From Halichondria panicea (lineage: Eukaryota; Porifera; Demospongiae; Suberitida; Halichondriidae), in NCBI RefSeq assembly GCF_963675165.1, contig NC_087391.1, positions 4,948,646 to 5,012,645 on the forward strand: 64,000 nucleotides of DNA, read 5' to 3'. Within the stretch, counting starts at the first letter, position 1. Each line of letters starts with the position of its first letter. Below the pieces are notes generated by a model that saw only the letters and a list, made by a program, of their open reading frames with translations, was not told the origin of the DNA and did no database searches. Shown in pieces: positions 32,556 to 47,506 of this stretch. A program made the position numbers and the translations under genes.

Positions 32556-34052
32556 TCATGACAATGTGTTGTACACTTCAAAATGATGATTGAGTCCTTC
32601 TTGCAAGTGAATCTTGTACTTTGAGCCAAGTCCTCCATCTTCATTGTTGTTTTGAGAGTAGAATACACGGCCAATCCGTGAATGCACTAATGCCATTGAG
32701 CACCTGCATGCCACATAATAAATGAACACATTACAAAACACAAAATAATGTACATATACTCACATAACACACGGTTCTTTCACAGTATACAAATCATATC
32801 CTGTGCACAGATATTGAGCTGATTTCTTTGAACGTTTAGCAGTAGGCATCTCTACATCTTGTGAATTAATTTCCTCTTCCTTAGCTGGGATTAGTCCACT
32901 GTCAGAGAGATGGCCTTGCAGCAGACTTGCTTTGCCCTGGTTCCAGGCACCACCTCCTTGCTGTACGGCTACATTGTCAATAGCAACCATCACTGCATGC
33001 TTCAGAGGGTGTAGTGAGTCTGATACTCCTTGAGCCACAATGGTGTGAGTAAGAGGGTCAACGACAACTGCTCCACCATCGGCAGTACCTAGCAGCTCCT
33101 ATACACAGGGGTACAAATTGTCAATGAAAAACGCATCAGAAAAGTTTTTATTTACGTCAGCTCCATTCTTTGAGCCAGCAGCGTCCATGAAAGACTTGAT
33201 AAGAGAGGCTTCTTCCTCAGAAAATAGTTCACCTCCAAGTGCCTTCTCTAGCCTAAATTACGCTTCAATGAAGGCTGCTCTATAATTTATAATCGAACCT
33301 TTTATTCTCATGGAAGTTTGTGGGCCAAAACTTTGTTGCTGCCACAAACTGAGCTCTTGTAATAGGCTTCGTTCTACAGACCTGTACAATTGACACACTG
33401 CCCAGTCCCGTGAAATCAATGCGAGGACGGAGTTTTTGGGTAAAAGATTCAATAGTTTCCGAATTGGTGGGAGAGATGAGCACCTGTATAATACCATCTG
33501 TGGAGAAAAAGAAAAAGGTAGCAGTAGCTAATGAAAGAAGAAATTAAGTTCCCCAGCCTGGGATTGAACCCAAATAGAAAAAGAAAAATCAAAAAAGAAT
33601 TCCCACTCCGGGAATTGAACCCGGGCCTTCTGGGTGAAAACCAGAAATCCTAACCACTAGACCAAATGGGAGGTCACACTTATTGCCTTTCAGTACAGCA
33701 ACCAATTCTGAAAACACACACACATTTACCTGTAGATCTCACCCTCTTTAGATGGCTTAATTCTGAAATTGGGTATAGTCCACACAGCTCTCTGCACAGA
33801 GCAATAATAAACAGTCTGACTTACTATATGTAGTGTAGATTGTAATCGTTGTTCCATAATCTATGGTTATTCACACATACCGTACTAGCACAGATATTTT
33901 CTTTTTGTCATGAACGTCCACAGCAAATATTTCCTCTGCAGTTAAGTTAAGCATTATTTTGTATCACAGCTACTATTACGGAATGTAAGTCCTGTACCTA
34001 GAGAAATTTCATCATAAACCTCATCTGACAACACAGCTCTGATTTTGAACAT
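32556..34052 (-). CDS. ADAT3: tRNA-specific adenosine deaminase subunit 3 (ADAT3/Tad3), complete
   Basis: Non-catalytic partner of ADAT2 in the A34-to-inosine tRNA deaminase. Exons (minus): 34052-33998, 33935-33881, 33791-33730, 33497-33299, 33252-33156, 33098-32764, 32703-32556; 951 nt, 316 aa. Signatures: [68 protein letters not shown] given in two parts here ([14 protein letters not shown] and [13 protein letters not shown]), and GLGSKYKIH...LNHHFEVY. The zinc ligands H (HAV) and PCxxC are present, but the catalytic Glu of HAE is Val, the known ADAT3 hallmark. Intron 3 (33498-33729) contains a tRNA-Glu gene on the same strand. The stop is 168 bp from SelW copy 2. Confidence 0.93.
33600..33671 (-). 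tRNA. tRNA-Glu (UUC)
   Basis: 72 nt on the minus strand. The 7-bp acceptor TCCCATT/AGTGGGA (one T-G pair) is followed by discriminator A. D arm GTCT AGTGGTT AGGAT; anticodon stem TCTGG/CCAGA with loop TTTTCAC, anticodon TTC; T arm CCGGG TTCAATT CCCGG. No intron. A-box (TGGTCTAGTGG) and B-box (GGTTCAATTCC) are intact, so it looks functional. A T-rich run (TTCTTTTTTG) follows downstream and can serve as pol III terminator. It sits inside ADAT3 intron 3, in the same orientation as the host gene. Confidence 0.96.
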
Positions 34053-34359
34053 TCTCACCACATGCAAATAGCTTTCCAGTAATGGCAAAATGGCTCTCAG
34101 TCAACTTATTTTTACATGCAAAGAGAAGAAGCCATTTCGAATTTCTGTTCTCCATGCTTTGATTTCATTGTTCACAACTGATTTGTCATTTCAACAATCT
34201 TTACCAGACATACAAAACTGAGCACACACAGTACAGTGAGATAAAACAAAACTAAAGCAAAATCTGACCTACAGTGGGTAAACACTCAGTGTGGAATACA
34301 TACAGTGCCAGAGACATTAATGGATTTTGTATAGTACAGTCTGTTCAATTGGTGAGCTA

Positions 34360-36333
<1,974 letters not shown>

Positions 36334-37132
36334 GATTGCTGGTGGCTAGGGTCCCTCGCAATCCTCTTGGAAACAGTAGCTTGAGCTGCAAAGTGCTTCT
36401 GACGCTGGCAGATGAGTGTTGTGTTGAAGAAAGTCCCGCCCCCAAAGTGCACGTGACATCAATCGTAAAGAATCTACTATAATTATGGTAATGAAATTAC
36501 ATAATTTATAGTATCTATGCTCTATACATGCGCTCTGCATGCGCGAAAAATTGCTTCTAACCACTGCCACATGCATGCAGTCTAACCATAGATCTAACTC
36601 TTCAATCTATGGTCTAACTGATCAAACTTCAAACTTTAAATACATGTAGTACCTATAACCGGTCAACCATACTCAACCCCCTGCTCTACTGTGTCTGCAA
36701 ACATGTACAACAATTCAAACTACAAAATATCGAGGAAGCAAGGATCAGTGCTTTGTAAACAACCCAAACCCAACGTCGATTGCGATCAGTGGGTGCTGAA
36801 ACTGGATTTACTGTGAAAATCGAATGACATTGAGAACCTTAAACTGAACTATAATTGTGCTAGCTACCTTATCTTATGTAAACTATGTCTTTAATGTAAA
36901 ATGATGTGCTTTGGCTATTGTTTCTACAATTGGAGGGAAAGTGGTAACTTATAAAAGTCTACACAGTTCACTTTTGTGCATGACAAGACAAGAAAACGAT
37001 CCGTTCCTGTAAGTGAAAGCAAATTATCACATGACGGAGTGTGCGCTAATTGGAGAATGCTAGACGTAGATCGACCAGCGCAGCAGGAAAAGAAAGCCTT
37101 ACAGAATCAGCAAGAGAAACTGGTGGAGTGCA
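36334..37132. other. Divergent promoter interval between Rab4 and atlastin
   Basis: About 800 bp without coding features. It contains a GC-rich cgctctgcatgcgcg block near 36531-36545, two copies of an aaccatagat/aatctatggt pair at 36585-36612, and no clear TATA box. Confidence 0.5.
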
Positions 37133-40100
37133 ATGAGCCAAGGTAACCCAGACAGCGTACAAGAGCTGAGATATAGAGGTGCAGCAATGGAGTCTTCAGT
37201 GGGTACCTCAGTGACAAGCTCTGTAACCTCTGGAGAAACTGGTAGGTGCCCCAATCATCATAAATAATAATTGCTATTTTCAACCCAACCCTAATAATAA
37301 TTAACACCCGTCAATCACCGCTCATAGACCCCCAGTGGAGTGTCATGAGCTCGTTTGCAGAGGTCAACTCTCCGCACCGACCTCGTGCCGTCCAGATCGT
37401 CAAGGCAAAGGACGACCACACCTTTGATCTTGATCGTGAAGCACTTAGTGAGGTATTGCTGTCTGATGATGTGCGAGACAAGAAAGTGGTTGTCTTGTCA
37501 GTGGCTGGCGCTTTCAGGAAAGGAAAATCATTCTTGCTTGACTATCTGCTACGATTTCTGACAAATGGAGTAAGAAATCTACCTACTTATTTATATGCAC
37601 TCTCGTAATCAGTGTACTCATTTGGAGGTAACATAGCATTGGATTTATGTCATGTGCTGGTCATGTGACGCTGCAGGGTCTGGAGGGGTCGAGTGATTGG
37701 ATGGGAGGAGAGGACGATCCATTGACGGGGTTCTCCTGGAGGGGGGGTAGTGAGAGAGAGACCACCGGCATCCTCATGTGGAGCAAGCCGTTTATGGCCA
37801 CACTGCCAGAGAGTGGGGAGGAGGTGAGGGGGTGGGGTGTATATTGAGGTTGTTTTAGTTAAGAAGTTGTTGATTTTGGTAAAAGCTTAGCTAGGCTTAT
37901 TTGGTTGTTAGTAGCTACATGTATGGCCAAAGTTTTTTCTTTAACTGTATCTGTACCATGATCTCTCTCTCTCTCTCTCTTTCTCTTCAGGTGGCCATTC
38001 TGATATTGGACACTCAGGGAGCGTTTGACAATCAGTCCACAGTCAAAGACAGTGCCACCATCTTCGCCCTCAGTACCATGATCTCTTCCACTCAGGTAGG
38101 CTCTCAAGTTGGGCAAAACCCTTCCTTTATTGCACATACCTGCTGCCTACATGTGGATGCAGCATGTCTCATACTAGGCGCTCCTAACTAAACTGTAGAC
38201 AGCTGTAATCGTTACATTCGGGATATAATGTTTTGTTTTCAATTGCCACAGGTGTATAATTTGTCCATGCAAATACAAGAGAATGATCTTCAACATCTTC
38301 ATGTAAGTTTTCCAAAATTGAGCTCTCCATCAAATATTGAGATTGCTTTTTTATACAGCTATTCACTGAGTATGGTCGACTAGCCATGGAGCAAGGAGAT
38401 GATATTCCCACTCCATTTCAGGTTAGAAGAGTCTGTTGAGCTTTTGCTGTTTGTGCACAGAGGGCTAGCTCACTTACTTACTTATCCGTGTTTTGCTGTT
38501 TGTGCACAGAGGGCTAGCTCACTTACTTACTTATCTGTGTTATTGTTTCTACAGTCGCTGTGTTTCCTGGTGCGTGACTGGTACCACCCACATGACCACC
38601 CCTATGGTATGGACGGGGGAGATGGCTACTTGGAGAGAGTCTTACGAGTAAGCCTCTCATATCATAATCTGCATTTGCTAATAGTAGCATTCTTTGCTTT
38701 TTAGCTTCGTGATCTTTACCTATTTCAGTGCCATTATTGTTTTCAGTCTTACTGTCCTTTACCTACATTGTATTCTGTGTATGTAATGAAGTTAATTAAA
38801 AGTTAATTATCTATTTCTCTCCCCAACAGGTGACAGACCACCAGCATGAGGAGTTAAAGTTGGTACGAGAACACATCCGGTCCTGTTTTGAGAGTGTTGC
38901 TTGCTTCCTCATGCCCCACCCCGGACTCAAGGTGGCCACTAGTCTGGACTCTGATGGACGACTAGGCGGTGGGTATGGCTATCTATAAGTGGTTCTTATG
39001 TCATCTCTAGCTAGTTAGTATTGTACGCTTCATTACTTTGTTAGATTAATTGATTGCATCACTGAGCACAGAAACAGCATGTCACATGCTAGCCTCGATT
39101 CCAGGCCGCTCTCAATTGAGAAAGACGGCCTGGTATGCACTGTCTCTGGTGAGAGGGGCTGGGATCGAGGCTAGTCACATGCATGTAAACGATGTACATT
39201 GTATTCCTTGGTTGCTGAGAACTGTACTATTGCATGTACGTACTGTAGACCTGTCTTCCCCCCCCCAGATATTGATGCAAGCTTCAAGAGTTACCTAACC
39301 CAGTTGGCCCCCATCCTGCTCAGCAAAGAGAAGCTAAGGGTCAAGAAGATCATGGGCACCCCTCTCACTGGCAAGGGGCTCCTGGAGTGCTTCAAGGTGG
39401 GTCTAGCTGGGTTGTGGTGGTTGCTCTTAACCCAGTCTGGATTACTGCACACATGTATAGTGCACTTATGATTATTGGTGTTTAGTGCCTTTGTGTTGTG
39501 TGGCCTCACCCACCACTTACATATGCCTCTCTGTGCTCTAATCATGTATCTATCCTACCCTCCCGCCACACACAGATCTACATGGAGATTTACCAGAGTG
39601 AGACTCTACCAGAGCCCAAGTCCATGCTCAAGGCAACAGCTGAGGCCAACAATCTCACGGCACAAGTAGCTGCTCTCGACAAGTACAACAAGGACATGGA
39701 ACAAGTGAGTACACCCAGGAGCACATGCTCTGTAGCTCTGTAGCTAGCTTGTTGTGTGTGTGTTCCGTGTAAAAGGGCTTTGCATAATTATGTTGCTCAA
39801 CCATTGCCTGGAATTTTAGCTAACTTTAAATTCTCACTAATAATAATATGTTCCGTCACAATAGTATGTAGTGTGCTTAAGACAAACTTTTAGTCTGTTT
39901 GTAAATTTGTCAGTGAAGCCTCTACTGTATACTGTCCCTGCAGATATGTGGAGCTGACACTCCTTACCTGTCCCCCGATACCCTGGAGAAAAAGCACAAG
40001 GAACACATGGCAGCTGCTCTTCTGGAGTTCAAGTCTACTCGTAAAATGGGTGGCTCTGTCTTTTGCAAAAAGTACGAAGATGAACTTGTCAAGAAAATGG

Positions 40101-40836
40101 ATGCAGCATACGAATCTTTTGTGAAGAGAAACGAGAGCAAGCATATTTTGAATGCGTATCGTACCCCTGCTGTTCTGGGTCTCATAATGGTGTTGTCTTA
40201 TTTGGTGTCGAGCATTCTGGACATGATTGGAATAGACTCTTTGTCAGATACAGCCATTTTTGGTCTCTACATTCCCCTCCTGTTGGTGGGGGTGTGGCTT
40301 TATGTGCGATACAGCGGGAACTTCCGAGAGGTGGGAGCAATGATTGATAACATCACGGCCACTGTCTGGGAGAATGTGAGTGGTTGTCTTGCATGGGTGT
40401 GTGGGGGTATGTGGGTGTGAGTGGTTGTCTCGCATGGGTGTGTGGGTGTGTGTGGGTGTGTGTGGGTGTGAGTGGTTGTCTTGCATGGGTGTGTGTGAAT
40501 GGTTGTCTTGCATGGGTGTGGGTAGACCTCTAAATGTTTATTAAGACTACATGTACATAACGTTTTCCACACCCTGAATGTTGGTGTTGCGCCGCATTAG
40601 TCTACAAATATTGTCTGCCCCCACACCTCTTCACCTGTCTCTGCTTCAAATTATATGTAGCTATATATGTACATGTAGCAAGCACACTAATTTGTTCATC
40701 AAGTTATATACTTTTCATTGCCCCCTCCACCACACACACACATTGATCTCAGGTTATACAGCCATTGTATGCCAAGCTGGCTCAGAGGGCTCTCCAACAA
40801 GCAGTTACCTTGGCTACTGACAAGAAAACAAAGTAA
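37133..40836 (+). CDS. ATL: Atlastin, dynamin-like ER-fusion GTPase, complete
   Basis: Integral ER membrane GTPase mediating homotypic ER tubule fusion. Exons: 37133-37241, 37328-37569, 37677-37823, 37991-38095, 38252-38302, 38359-38421, 38555-38647, 38830-38968, 39269-39396, 39576-39704, 39944-40375, 40753-40836; 1722 nt, 573 aa (human ATL1 558). G1 [14 protein letters not shown]3-type LDTQGAFD, and the GBP/atlastin G4 RD in [10 protein letters not shown] are visible, then a middle three-helix bundle, and two closely spaced hydrophobic segments ([35 protein letters not shown]) forming the membrane hairpin. A C-terminal amphipathic tail ends TDKKTK. Vertebrates have three paralogs; this looks like the single ancestral type. 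AATAAA lies at 40862-40867. Confidence 0.95.
38425..38545 (+). repeat. ~49-bp tandem duplication in an atlastin intron
   Basis: ttttgctgtttgtgcacaga, ggctagctcacttacttact and tatc occur twice in tandem. Each copy contains a TGCACAG acceptor-like site. It makes up most of the intron before exon 38555-38647. Confidence 0.88.
39091..39173. mobile_element. Inverted-repeat mini-element (AGCCTCGAT family)
   Basis: agcctcgattccaggccg at the left and ggctgggatcgaggcta at the right are inverted copies with about 45 bp between. Internal cggcctgg repeats add a second hairpin. Related to 25587-25644 and 49400-49446. Confidence 0.7.
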
Positions 40837-41259
40837 CCAACTGAGGATAGTATACGTAGATAATAAAGTAACTTTATAATTATGATGTTTGTGTGCGCTG
40901 AGCCACTTGTATTAATATTATTATTATTATTATTATTATTATCAGCCCTTGTGTTTTTTGTGACAGTCAAAATGTCTTGAAATAAAAACTTTTTTCAATA
41001 TAAATCAACTCTGACATTAGCATAAAATTAATTGTGAATGAATGAATAACTGCTATGTATATATGTATAAATTATGTAGTACGTACAAAAGTGTTGTCTA
41101 GAATCTTATCCAAGTTCCCATGGGTTGGATGTGAACATAATTATTGTCTAACATATCTGACATGACTGCACTCTATAAACTAGTGGGAGTTACAACAACA
41201 AAAACTAATTGATTTCAAAATTTCTCAACTAAATGCATGACTGTACATATTCTGTTTGT

Positions 41260-44200
41260 TCACGGAGGACTAACCGAGGATTGCCGTGATAGTGACGGTT
41301 GCTGTGATAGGGACACTTGCCGTGTTAGGGACGCTTGTCTGAGTAGCTTCTCTCTGGTCAAATAGTCTCTTCTGGCGATGGCTAACCGCACCCATTTAGG
41401 GCGTGGCTTGATGGCCCACTGCAACCACACCGCCACCACTAGTAGGATATGCTCAAAACTAAACACCAGACCCACAACGTACCTGTGATGTGTGAGGGGT
41501 GTGTGTGATGTGTGAGGGGTGTGTGTCATACAGATGAAACAACGTAGGCAGTTGCTGTAATGTAAACTATTAGCAGTAAAGAAATGAATTCTGCAAAAAA
41601 TTTAGCTTGAATTTTACCCATATAATATAAGCTTTACGTATGTAAACCCAGAGTATATTTATGTGGTATGACTCTTCCGAACCTCTTCGAACTACAGTCA
41701 AGTGTATCCCTATATTATATATTACAACCCTCCATGCATGCACCTAGCTGACCTGCCACTCCCCACGGCCATGACCTGGTCCCCAAGCTCCGCCCTGTCA
41801 AACAGCGAGGGCAACCATTGCATGAGTTGCTCAGAAGAGAAACCCAAAATGGCACAATTTGAGAGAATTCCAATGAACACAATCACTCCCATGACATCAT
41901 ACCACACCCCTATATCTCGTGTCCTGCGAGGGGGCGGTCGTCGATACGCATAGAGAAGTTTGAAGAGGTCCGAGCGAGCCTCGATGTACAGGAAGAGGAG
42001 GGTGACAGCCGAGCCCAGGGGAAGGGCCGAGGCAAACAGGGTGATGTACTGTAGGGGAGGGGGGGAGGGGGGTTAGGGTATTATCAGATCAGGAGAAAAT
42101 CGGCTCAGCGCTACTAATAGGTACAGTACCTATTATGTAAATTGATGGAGATATTAGTAGCACAGAGCTAATTTTCCATACTCGGTACTTAATGTTCATG
42201 CTTCTCTACTAGCTGGCACCATATCTTTCTTGTGGCCAGATAGTTGCCATGCACACTATTGATAGATTTACACACGTGTGAACTAATAAGTGTGCTTTGA
42301 TCCAGCATGTTAGCACCTCAGGCTGAAAGGTGTTGTGGCAATACTGTTTACCTTACATCAGAATTTCCTATGATTGTGGTACAGTATTTGACTACAGCCT
42401 ATAATAGTTCACAGGAAGCTAGTATATGCAAACACTTTACACTTACCCCAAATTGAACCACCATTTCCAAATAGTCGTCAAATTGGTCATACTCTGCCAG
42501 GGTAGCGTCTGGAATGACCTTGCGACCTTTATACTTTGACCTCTCGACTCGGCTGGCCCGTATCTCTCCCACGAATGGGATCACAGACTCCATGACAACA
42601 CGTCGTATTTCATCACCTGTGGCATATGTACAGGAAGTTACAATCACCACTTGTATATGCAGTCAAAAGGTCGTCTGCAAATAAGTAGGAAATTACTCTG
42701 GTGTTAAAATGATAAAAATGGAGGTGCAAACATGATTTCAGACACAGCCTCGTACAGCTGGTTTAAAATTATGTGATCCAAGTTCCTAAATTCAAAATAA
42801 GGCTATAATTATCAGAATCCTTGTTAATTGTACCATTAGGCCCATTTAAGGTTATACCTGGTAGTTATTTAAGTTTATCCACAGCAGATTTAATTTAAGC
42901 CATGCAGTTCCATCTCTAAGCAGCTACTACATGGCAGTTGCTATACAGGCCTATCTTACATAGAGAACCCTTCTCTTACTCATAAAGAGGCTGGCAATCT
43001 CGGCTCTGAGGGTGATGATATCCAGTTGGTAGAAGGCAATGTAGAAGAGTGGCATGAAGCAGTCCACACACTCAAAGGTGACTCTCTTGATCACCATGGA
43101 GGCGTGCCATCGTCCCTCAGTCCTGTGTGTGTGTGGGGGGGGAGGGAGGTAGATAAAAGTAAGAAGATCAAGCTATGATCATGCATTCAGCAAAGGTCAA
43201 CATTAATTTTGTATTTTTTAATCTATCGCCTAGTAGTAGAAGTTCTCCGTGGTGGTGTTTAGCACCCGTACAAAGTAAGACCTCTTTTACCATGGACTCT
43301 TGTAAGCTAACCATCCCATCCCATATGGTAGCCATGGAGTCTAAACAAAGCATTGGTACATCACCAACTAGATGTCATTTGACCATTGAAGACATTGTTG
43401 AACAGTAGTTTCCTCTGCACCTGTGATTTTCCAGGTCTGTACATTTCTTGGCGACCATACCGTACAGCTGGTTGATAAAGTAGATGATAGTGGAGTGGGC
43501 CAGTGTGGGCACCAGCCACAGGTAGTAGGGACTGTCCGATGCAAACAGACCACCCTGCATGGAGGAGGACCAAGAGGAATCATGTATCCAGACACAAGCA
43601 CGTAATCTTGGTTTATGTTAATTAGTTATAAGTCTGTCTGACTAGATTTTCATGCACCAGAAAGCATTAAAGTGTGACCAACATCACCAAAGTTTGACAA
43701 CAATAGCAACACAGGTTAACTTTCACTCTTGCACAGAGCAATGCTTCCTTGCAACCTATTACACACACAGGGAAACATCAACAGCCTAGGGAGTGAACAG
43801 TACAAATCTTCTATTATGGAGGATCAAGTACAAGCATTGTTAGTATGCATGTTCTAATTTCCATTGTATTATTTTACAGTCTATAGTCAGTACAAAATGT
43901 TAATAGAAATGTTGCTTATCTCAAGTATACACAAGACCTTCACACTATCTCTCCACACTCACTGGTTGAGCATATCTGGCCAGGGCTGCAACATAGATGG
44001 GACTAGCAGTGTTCTTGACATAGCCATTGAGATTCAGTGACAAGGTCATGGCCCCTAGACCCAGGCCCAGGAGTGGCAGCATGGCCAGGAAACTGAACAA
44101 GTACCAGCAATTTCTCTTCCAGCTACGGTAGTAGATAATCTCTCGTTTTGACACCGGATCGATAACCTTATCACCATGGTAACCTGGTAGACGCTGGTCC

Positions 44201-44260
44201 TTGGAGGAGAATTTGTACGTATTCCAGTGGAAGCTGTTGACAAAACTTTTTCGTCGCCAG

Positions 44261-44297
<37 letters not shown>

Positions 44298-44947
44298 TTG
44301 AGTGTAATTGTCACTTACCACCAGAAACAGAACGGCCCATATTGACATGAACACTGAGAAGAAGGGAAGGTATGGGTCTGTGTCCACGGTGTCACCAGAG
44401 CTCCTCATGGCATACATGGCCACACCCACAATAGCCGGGACTAGGGCACACAGAGAATAGAACTGCATCCAGCTGAAGTAAAAGGCCACCTCTTCACCTG
44501 CAGAGATGGTGTGTTAATTAGCTGACTATTTGCTATTTGCTATTGATATACCTCTGAGCTATAGTTAAAAATAATTATTATACAGTTCATAAAGCTAGTA
44601 AGCAACAATATAAAATATAGTCCTCACCAAAGTAACTCCTGATCTTGGCCAGGTCTAGTTGTATGGTGGGTAGCATGGCTCTCTTGAGCATGGCTATGAG
44701 CTGTCTCTTCTCTTTGCCATGATGAAGCGGGTAGGCCTCTTCAATAAGAGGGGGTGAGCTGTGTTTGAGGGCGGATATGAAGTCTTTCCTTTGTGACGGC
44801 ATATTGCAGCCTTTCTTAGCAAGTTCGTCCTGCATGCATGGTGATTTAAAAACATCAACAATAAATAATTTATTAGATATCTAAATGGGCAGGACACTGT
44901 ACATGGATGAACATACAGTCAGTGATTGTAAATGGCTGTCAATATTG

Positions 44948-44984
<37 letters not shown>

Positions 44985-45670
44985 CGGATGAGGGGCAATA
45001 GCTACACTAGCGAATTATGCTCATTCGAAGAAAATCTGTGTTCGTAATTATAATGCTCGACAACAACTTGATCCTATACACTAGTTACCGTGTTATTAAA
45101 CATGAGTGTGTGATAAACTGTCGTAAGTGAAGATAGGATGTGACAGTCCATTTAGGTCAAGACATGTTTACTCACAAGTGGTGAATTACAACTACCTTGT
45201 TGACTCTTATATCTTGAATGAGATGGAAAAGCAGTTTAACTTCCTCTGCAGATGTAAAGAAATTGTCACCGTCTGAGTTAATCAGTCTGTCCATATCGGA
45301 CTGACGTATGACGCACACCTCCTCCGAATCTTTGACCTCTCTCGTCCACTCAAGAGCTTCAGCCTGGCAAGGGGAAAAGTCATCGATTAAAAACACAAGA
45401 AACATGGCTTCAAATTACCTTTTCCACTAGGGCAGTTAGTTTCGCTGTGACCACTATCCCCTTGCCGTGGGAACCCAAGTCCACAAGTTCACACTTCAGG
45501 CCGTCTTTCTCTAAGGCCTCGGAGACGAACAATCCTGCCCACTCCAACTCAGTGAGTGAGAGGAGATAGCGGGAGCGAGGCTGATCACATGACTCGTCGA
45601 CACTGTCTGAAACGGTGCTCTCCTTGGGGACGTCCTTCAGCAGTCTGAACAAATCATACATTAGTACCAC
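41260..45670 (-). CDS. ANO10: Anoctamin, ANO10/TMEM16K type
   Basis: TMEM16 scramblase/channel family; ANO10 is an ER lipid scramblase in vertebrates. About ten exons on the minus strand (approximate: 45670-45410, 45365-45190, 44835-44627, 44500-44320, 44262-43963, 43560-43420, 43120-42970, 42630-42447, 42050-41730, 41480-41260). An N-terminal cytosolic part carries an EF-hand-like RLINSDGDNFF, in the position where human ANO10 has an Asn/Asp-rich FDDNNDDFLT. Then IRSYFGE..YFSWMQFYSLCALVP (TM1), SIWAVLFLV, the YHGDKVIDP loop, CWYLFSFLAMLPLLGLGL, TIIYFINQLY, LFYIAFY, YDQFDDYLEMVVQFGY, and IGVWYDVMGVIVFIGILSNCAI. The C-tail has repeated Ser motifs (ASLTRQVSLSQQPSLS). TM order and the GTFDDYLEL-like segment fit ANO10 better than ANO1-9. 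The start codon is uncertain: two Mets (45670, 45661) and possibly an upstream exon. Confidence 0.9.
44263..44296. repeat. GT microsatellite in ANO10 intron
   Basis: Pure (GT)n tract of about 30 bp, i.e. (AC)n in gene sense. A similar run lies at 44951-44982. Confidence 0.9.
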
Positions 45671-46560
45671 ACGTATAGAGCACAGGTATCTACTCCCTTT
45701 GTCATTACCTTTTTCTCATAGCTGAGTCTTGTCCTTCTCTAGCTAGCTCTCTACACAGGCTCCAGCACAGTTATGCAAAAGTGATGACTCAGCTCTGCAG
45801 TCTAGCTAATCAGCCTGTGTTCTTATCCTGCTTTGTGGCTAACTTTGAGGTGAACTTGTAGGCAATGTTCAACTTTTTGTGGAGCTAGACTATATTCATG
45901 CACTCCTGACCTTGTTACTGTAACTATATAAAAAATCTGTAAAATGAAAGATCACCTCCCATATAAACTGTCCTGTCAACTGTTCATTCTGCACTAATAG
46001 GGCCTACAATGTTGCTAGTCGTGAGAAGGGGGAAGGACCTGACCTAGACTGACGAGCCATACAGTAAACCATCGATACTCGAGTAGTAAACATACATGGG
46101 ACATACATGGGACATGGCCATCTCTGCTGTGCATGTACATGTGAAAAGCGATACATTTGCTGGCCTGACCAAGTCAGATAGGATTGGCAATTGTAAAATA
46201 CAAAACAATATGAAATTGTATTACATGTACTCTAAGAACTCAATGCCTAAGATATCTTGCTGATATTTGGACCTAACTACTGCACAGCCTGCACTTTGTT
46301 TGCATGCTCCTGTGGGACTGGGGAGGATGTGAATTGATAATCAGAATCAGATTTACTTCCTCTCTAGAAATTAATTTGTGCAAGTTCTTATAGTCTCTAT
46401 AAAATACCTAGTGCAGCTCTCAAAGCCTCCATTCTTGCAGCACCTACCTCTCAAACTATTAGCTCACGGCAGCTGAACTTTTGCAAAAGTCAAAAACTTG
46501 GATCAAGTGAAAGAAGCTCACCTCCCACGCAAACAGTGAATAACACGAAACAAGCTGATA
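45671..46560. other. Divergent interval between ANO10 and globin
   Basis: 890 bp between the two start regions with no supported gene. It contains paired tgggacatacatgggacatg repeats near 46095-46117 and AT-rich sequence. It probably holds both promoters. Confidence 0.5.
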
Positions 46561-47506
46561 ATGTCTGTGACACAAGTATCAACCATCTCTGAGAGTTCTA
46601 CGACTGTCAGCAGAGAATACCAACCCTTAGCTCTGACTGAGAAGCAGAAAGGACTCATTGAGAAGACATGGAAGGTTGTGGAGGAAGATATTGGCATGCT
46701 GAAAGGAGGCATTCTCCTCTTTATGAAGTAAGAGTTTTTACTTTGTAAGCTTGAGTCTAACTATCTAGTGCTTGCAACTTAATTCCTTCTCTGTACATAT
46801 GCATAGCCATAAGATGGTGTGTATAGCTACATAGCTGTACTGTAATTGCAACTATAGTGCGTACAAGTAAACAAATGACTTCATTGATGGTTTCCTCTGT
46901 TGCAGGATATTCGAGCTTAGCCCACCAGCTTTGAAACTGTTCAAGAAGTTTTCGGATATCCCTAATGAGGAGCTACCTGAGAATGAGCACTTTCAGAGCC
47001 ACGGCCTCCACGTGATGGAGACGGTTGCCCTCGCTGTCAGCTCTCTCAACAACATAGACGAGCTGGTGGTGGTCCTCCGAGAACTGGGTGGGACTCACGG
47101 ATCATATGATCTTCAGCAGGCTCACTTTGATGTAAGCCAGATAACTTTTTTTTATGAGTCAGTCTGAACGGGATGTTGAGGTCATACTGAAAGAGGATAT
47201 TTATTTTGCATTTCTATTATGGAAATTTCCCTCTTCATTTATTTAGCTTCTGAATAATAATTATGCATTTCCTGAACATGTAAAAGGGGATATTACTATA
47301 GCCATGTTCCTATTGTATATTCACCCATTTCCTTCCCTCTGACTGTGCAGCTGGTGGGACAGTCTCTGCTATGGACCCTGGAGCAAGGCCTGGGAGAAGG
47401 GTTCACTACAGAGGTCAAGGCTGCTTGGACCACAATGTACGGCCTTGTTGCCACGGAGATGAAGGAGGGACTGCAAGAGTACAAGGACTTCTCAGACTCT
47501 CTCTAA
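46561..47506 (+). CDS. Globin, neuroglobin/cytoglobin-like, complete
   Basis: Heme protein. Exons 46561-46727, 46906-47131, 47351-47506; 549 nt, 182 aa, longer than the ~150-aa core because of a ~25-residue Ser/Thr-rich N-terminal extension. Residues fit the globin fold: EKQKGLIEKTWKVV (A helix), CD Phe in LFKKFSDIP, distal His in FQSHGLHVM, proximal His in LGGTHGSYD, then SLLWTLEQGLGEGF and AAWTTMYGLVATEM (G/H helices). The E-helix HGLHVM and the GTH F8 resemble neuroglobin-class proteins. Introns lie in the B-helix and in the G-helix region (HFD/LVGQ). AATAAA lies at about 47699. No signal peptide, so probably intracellular. Confidence 0.92.
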
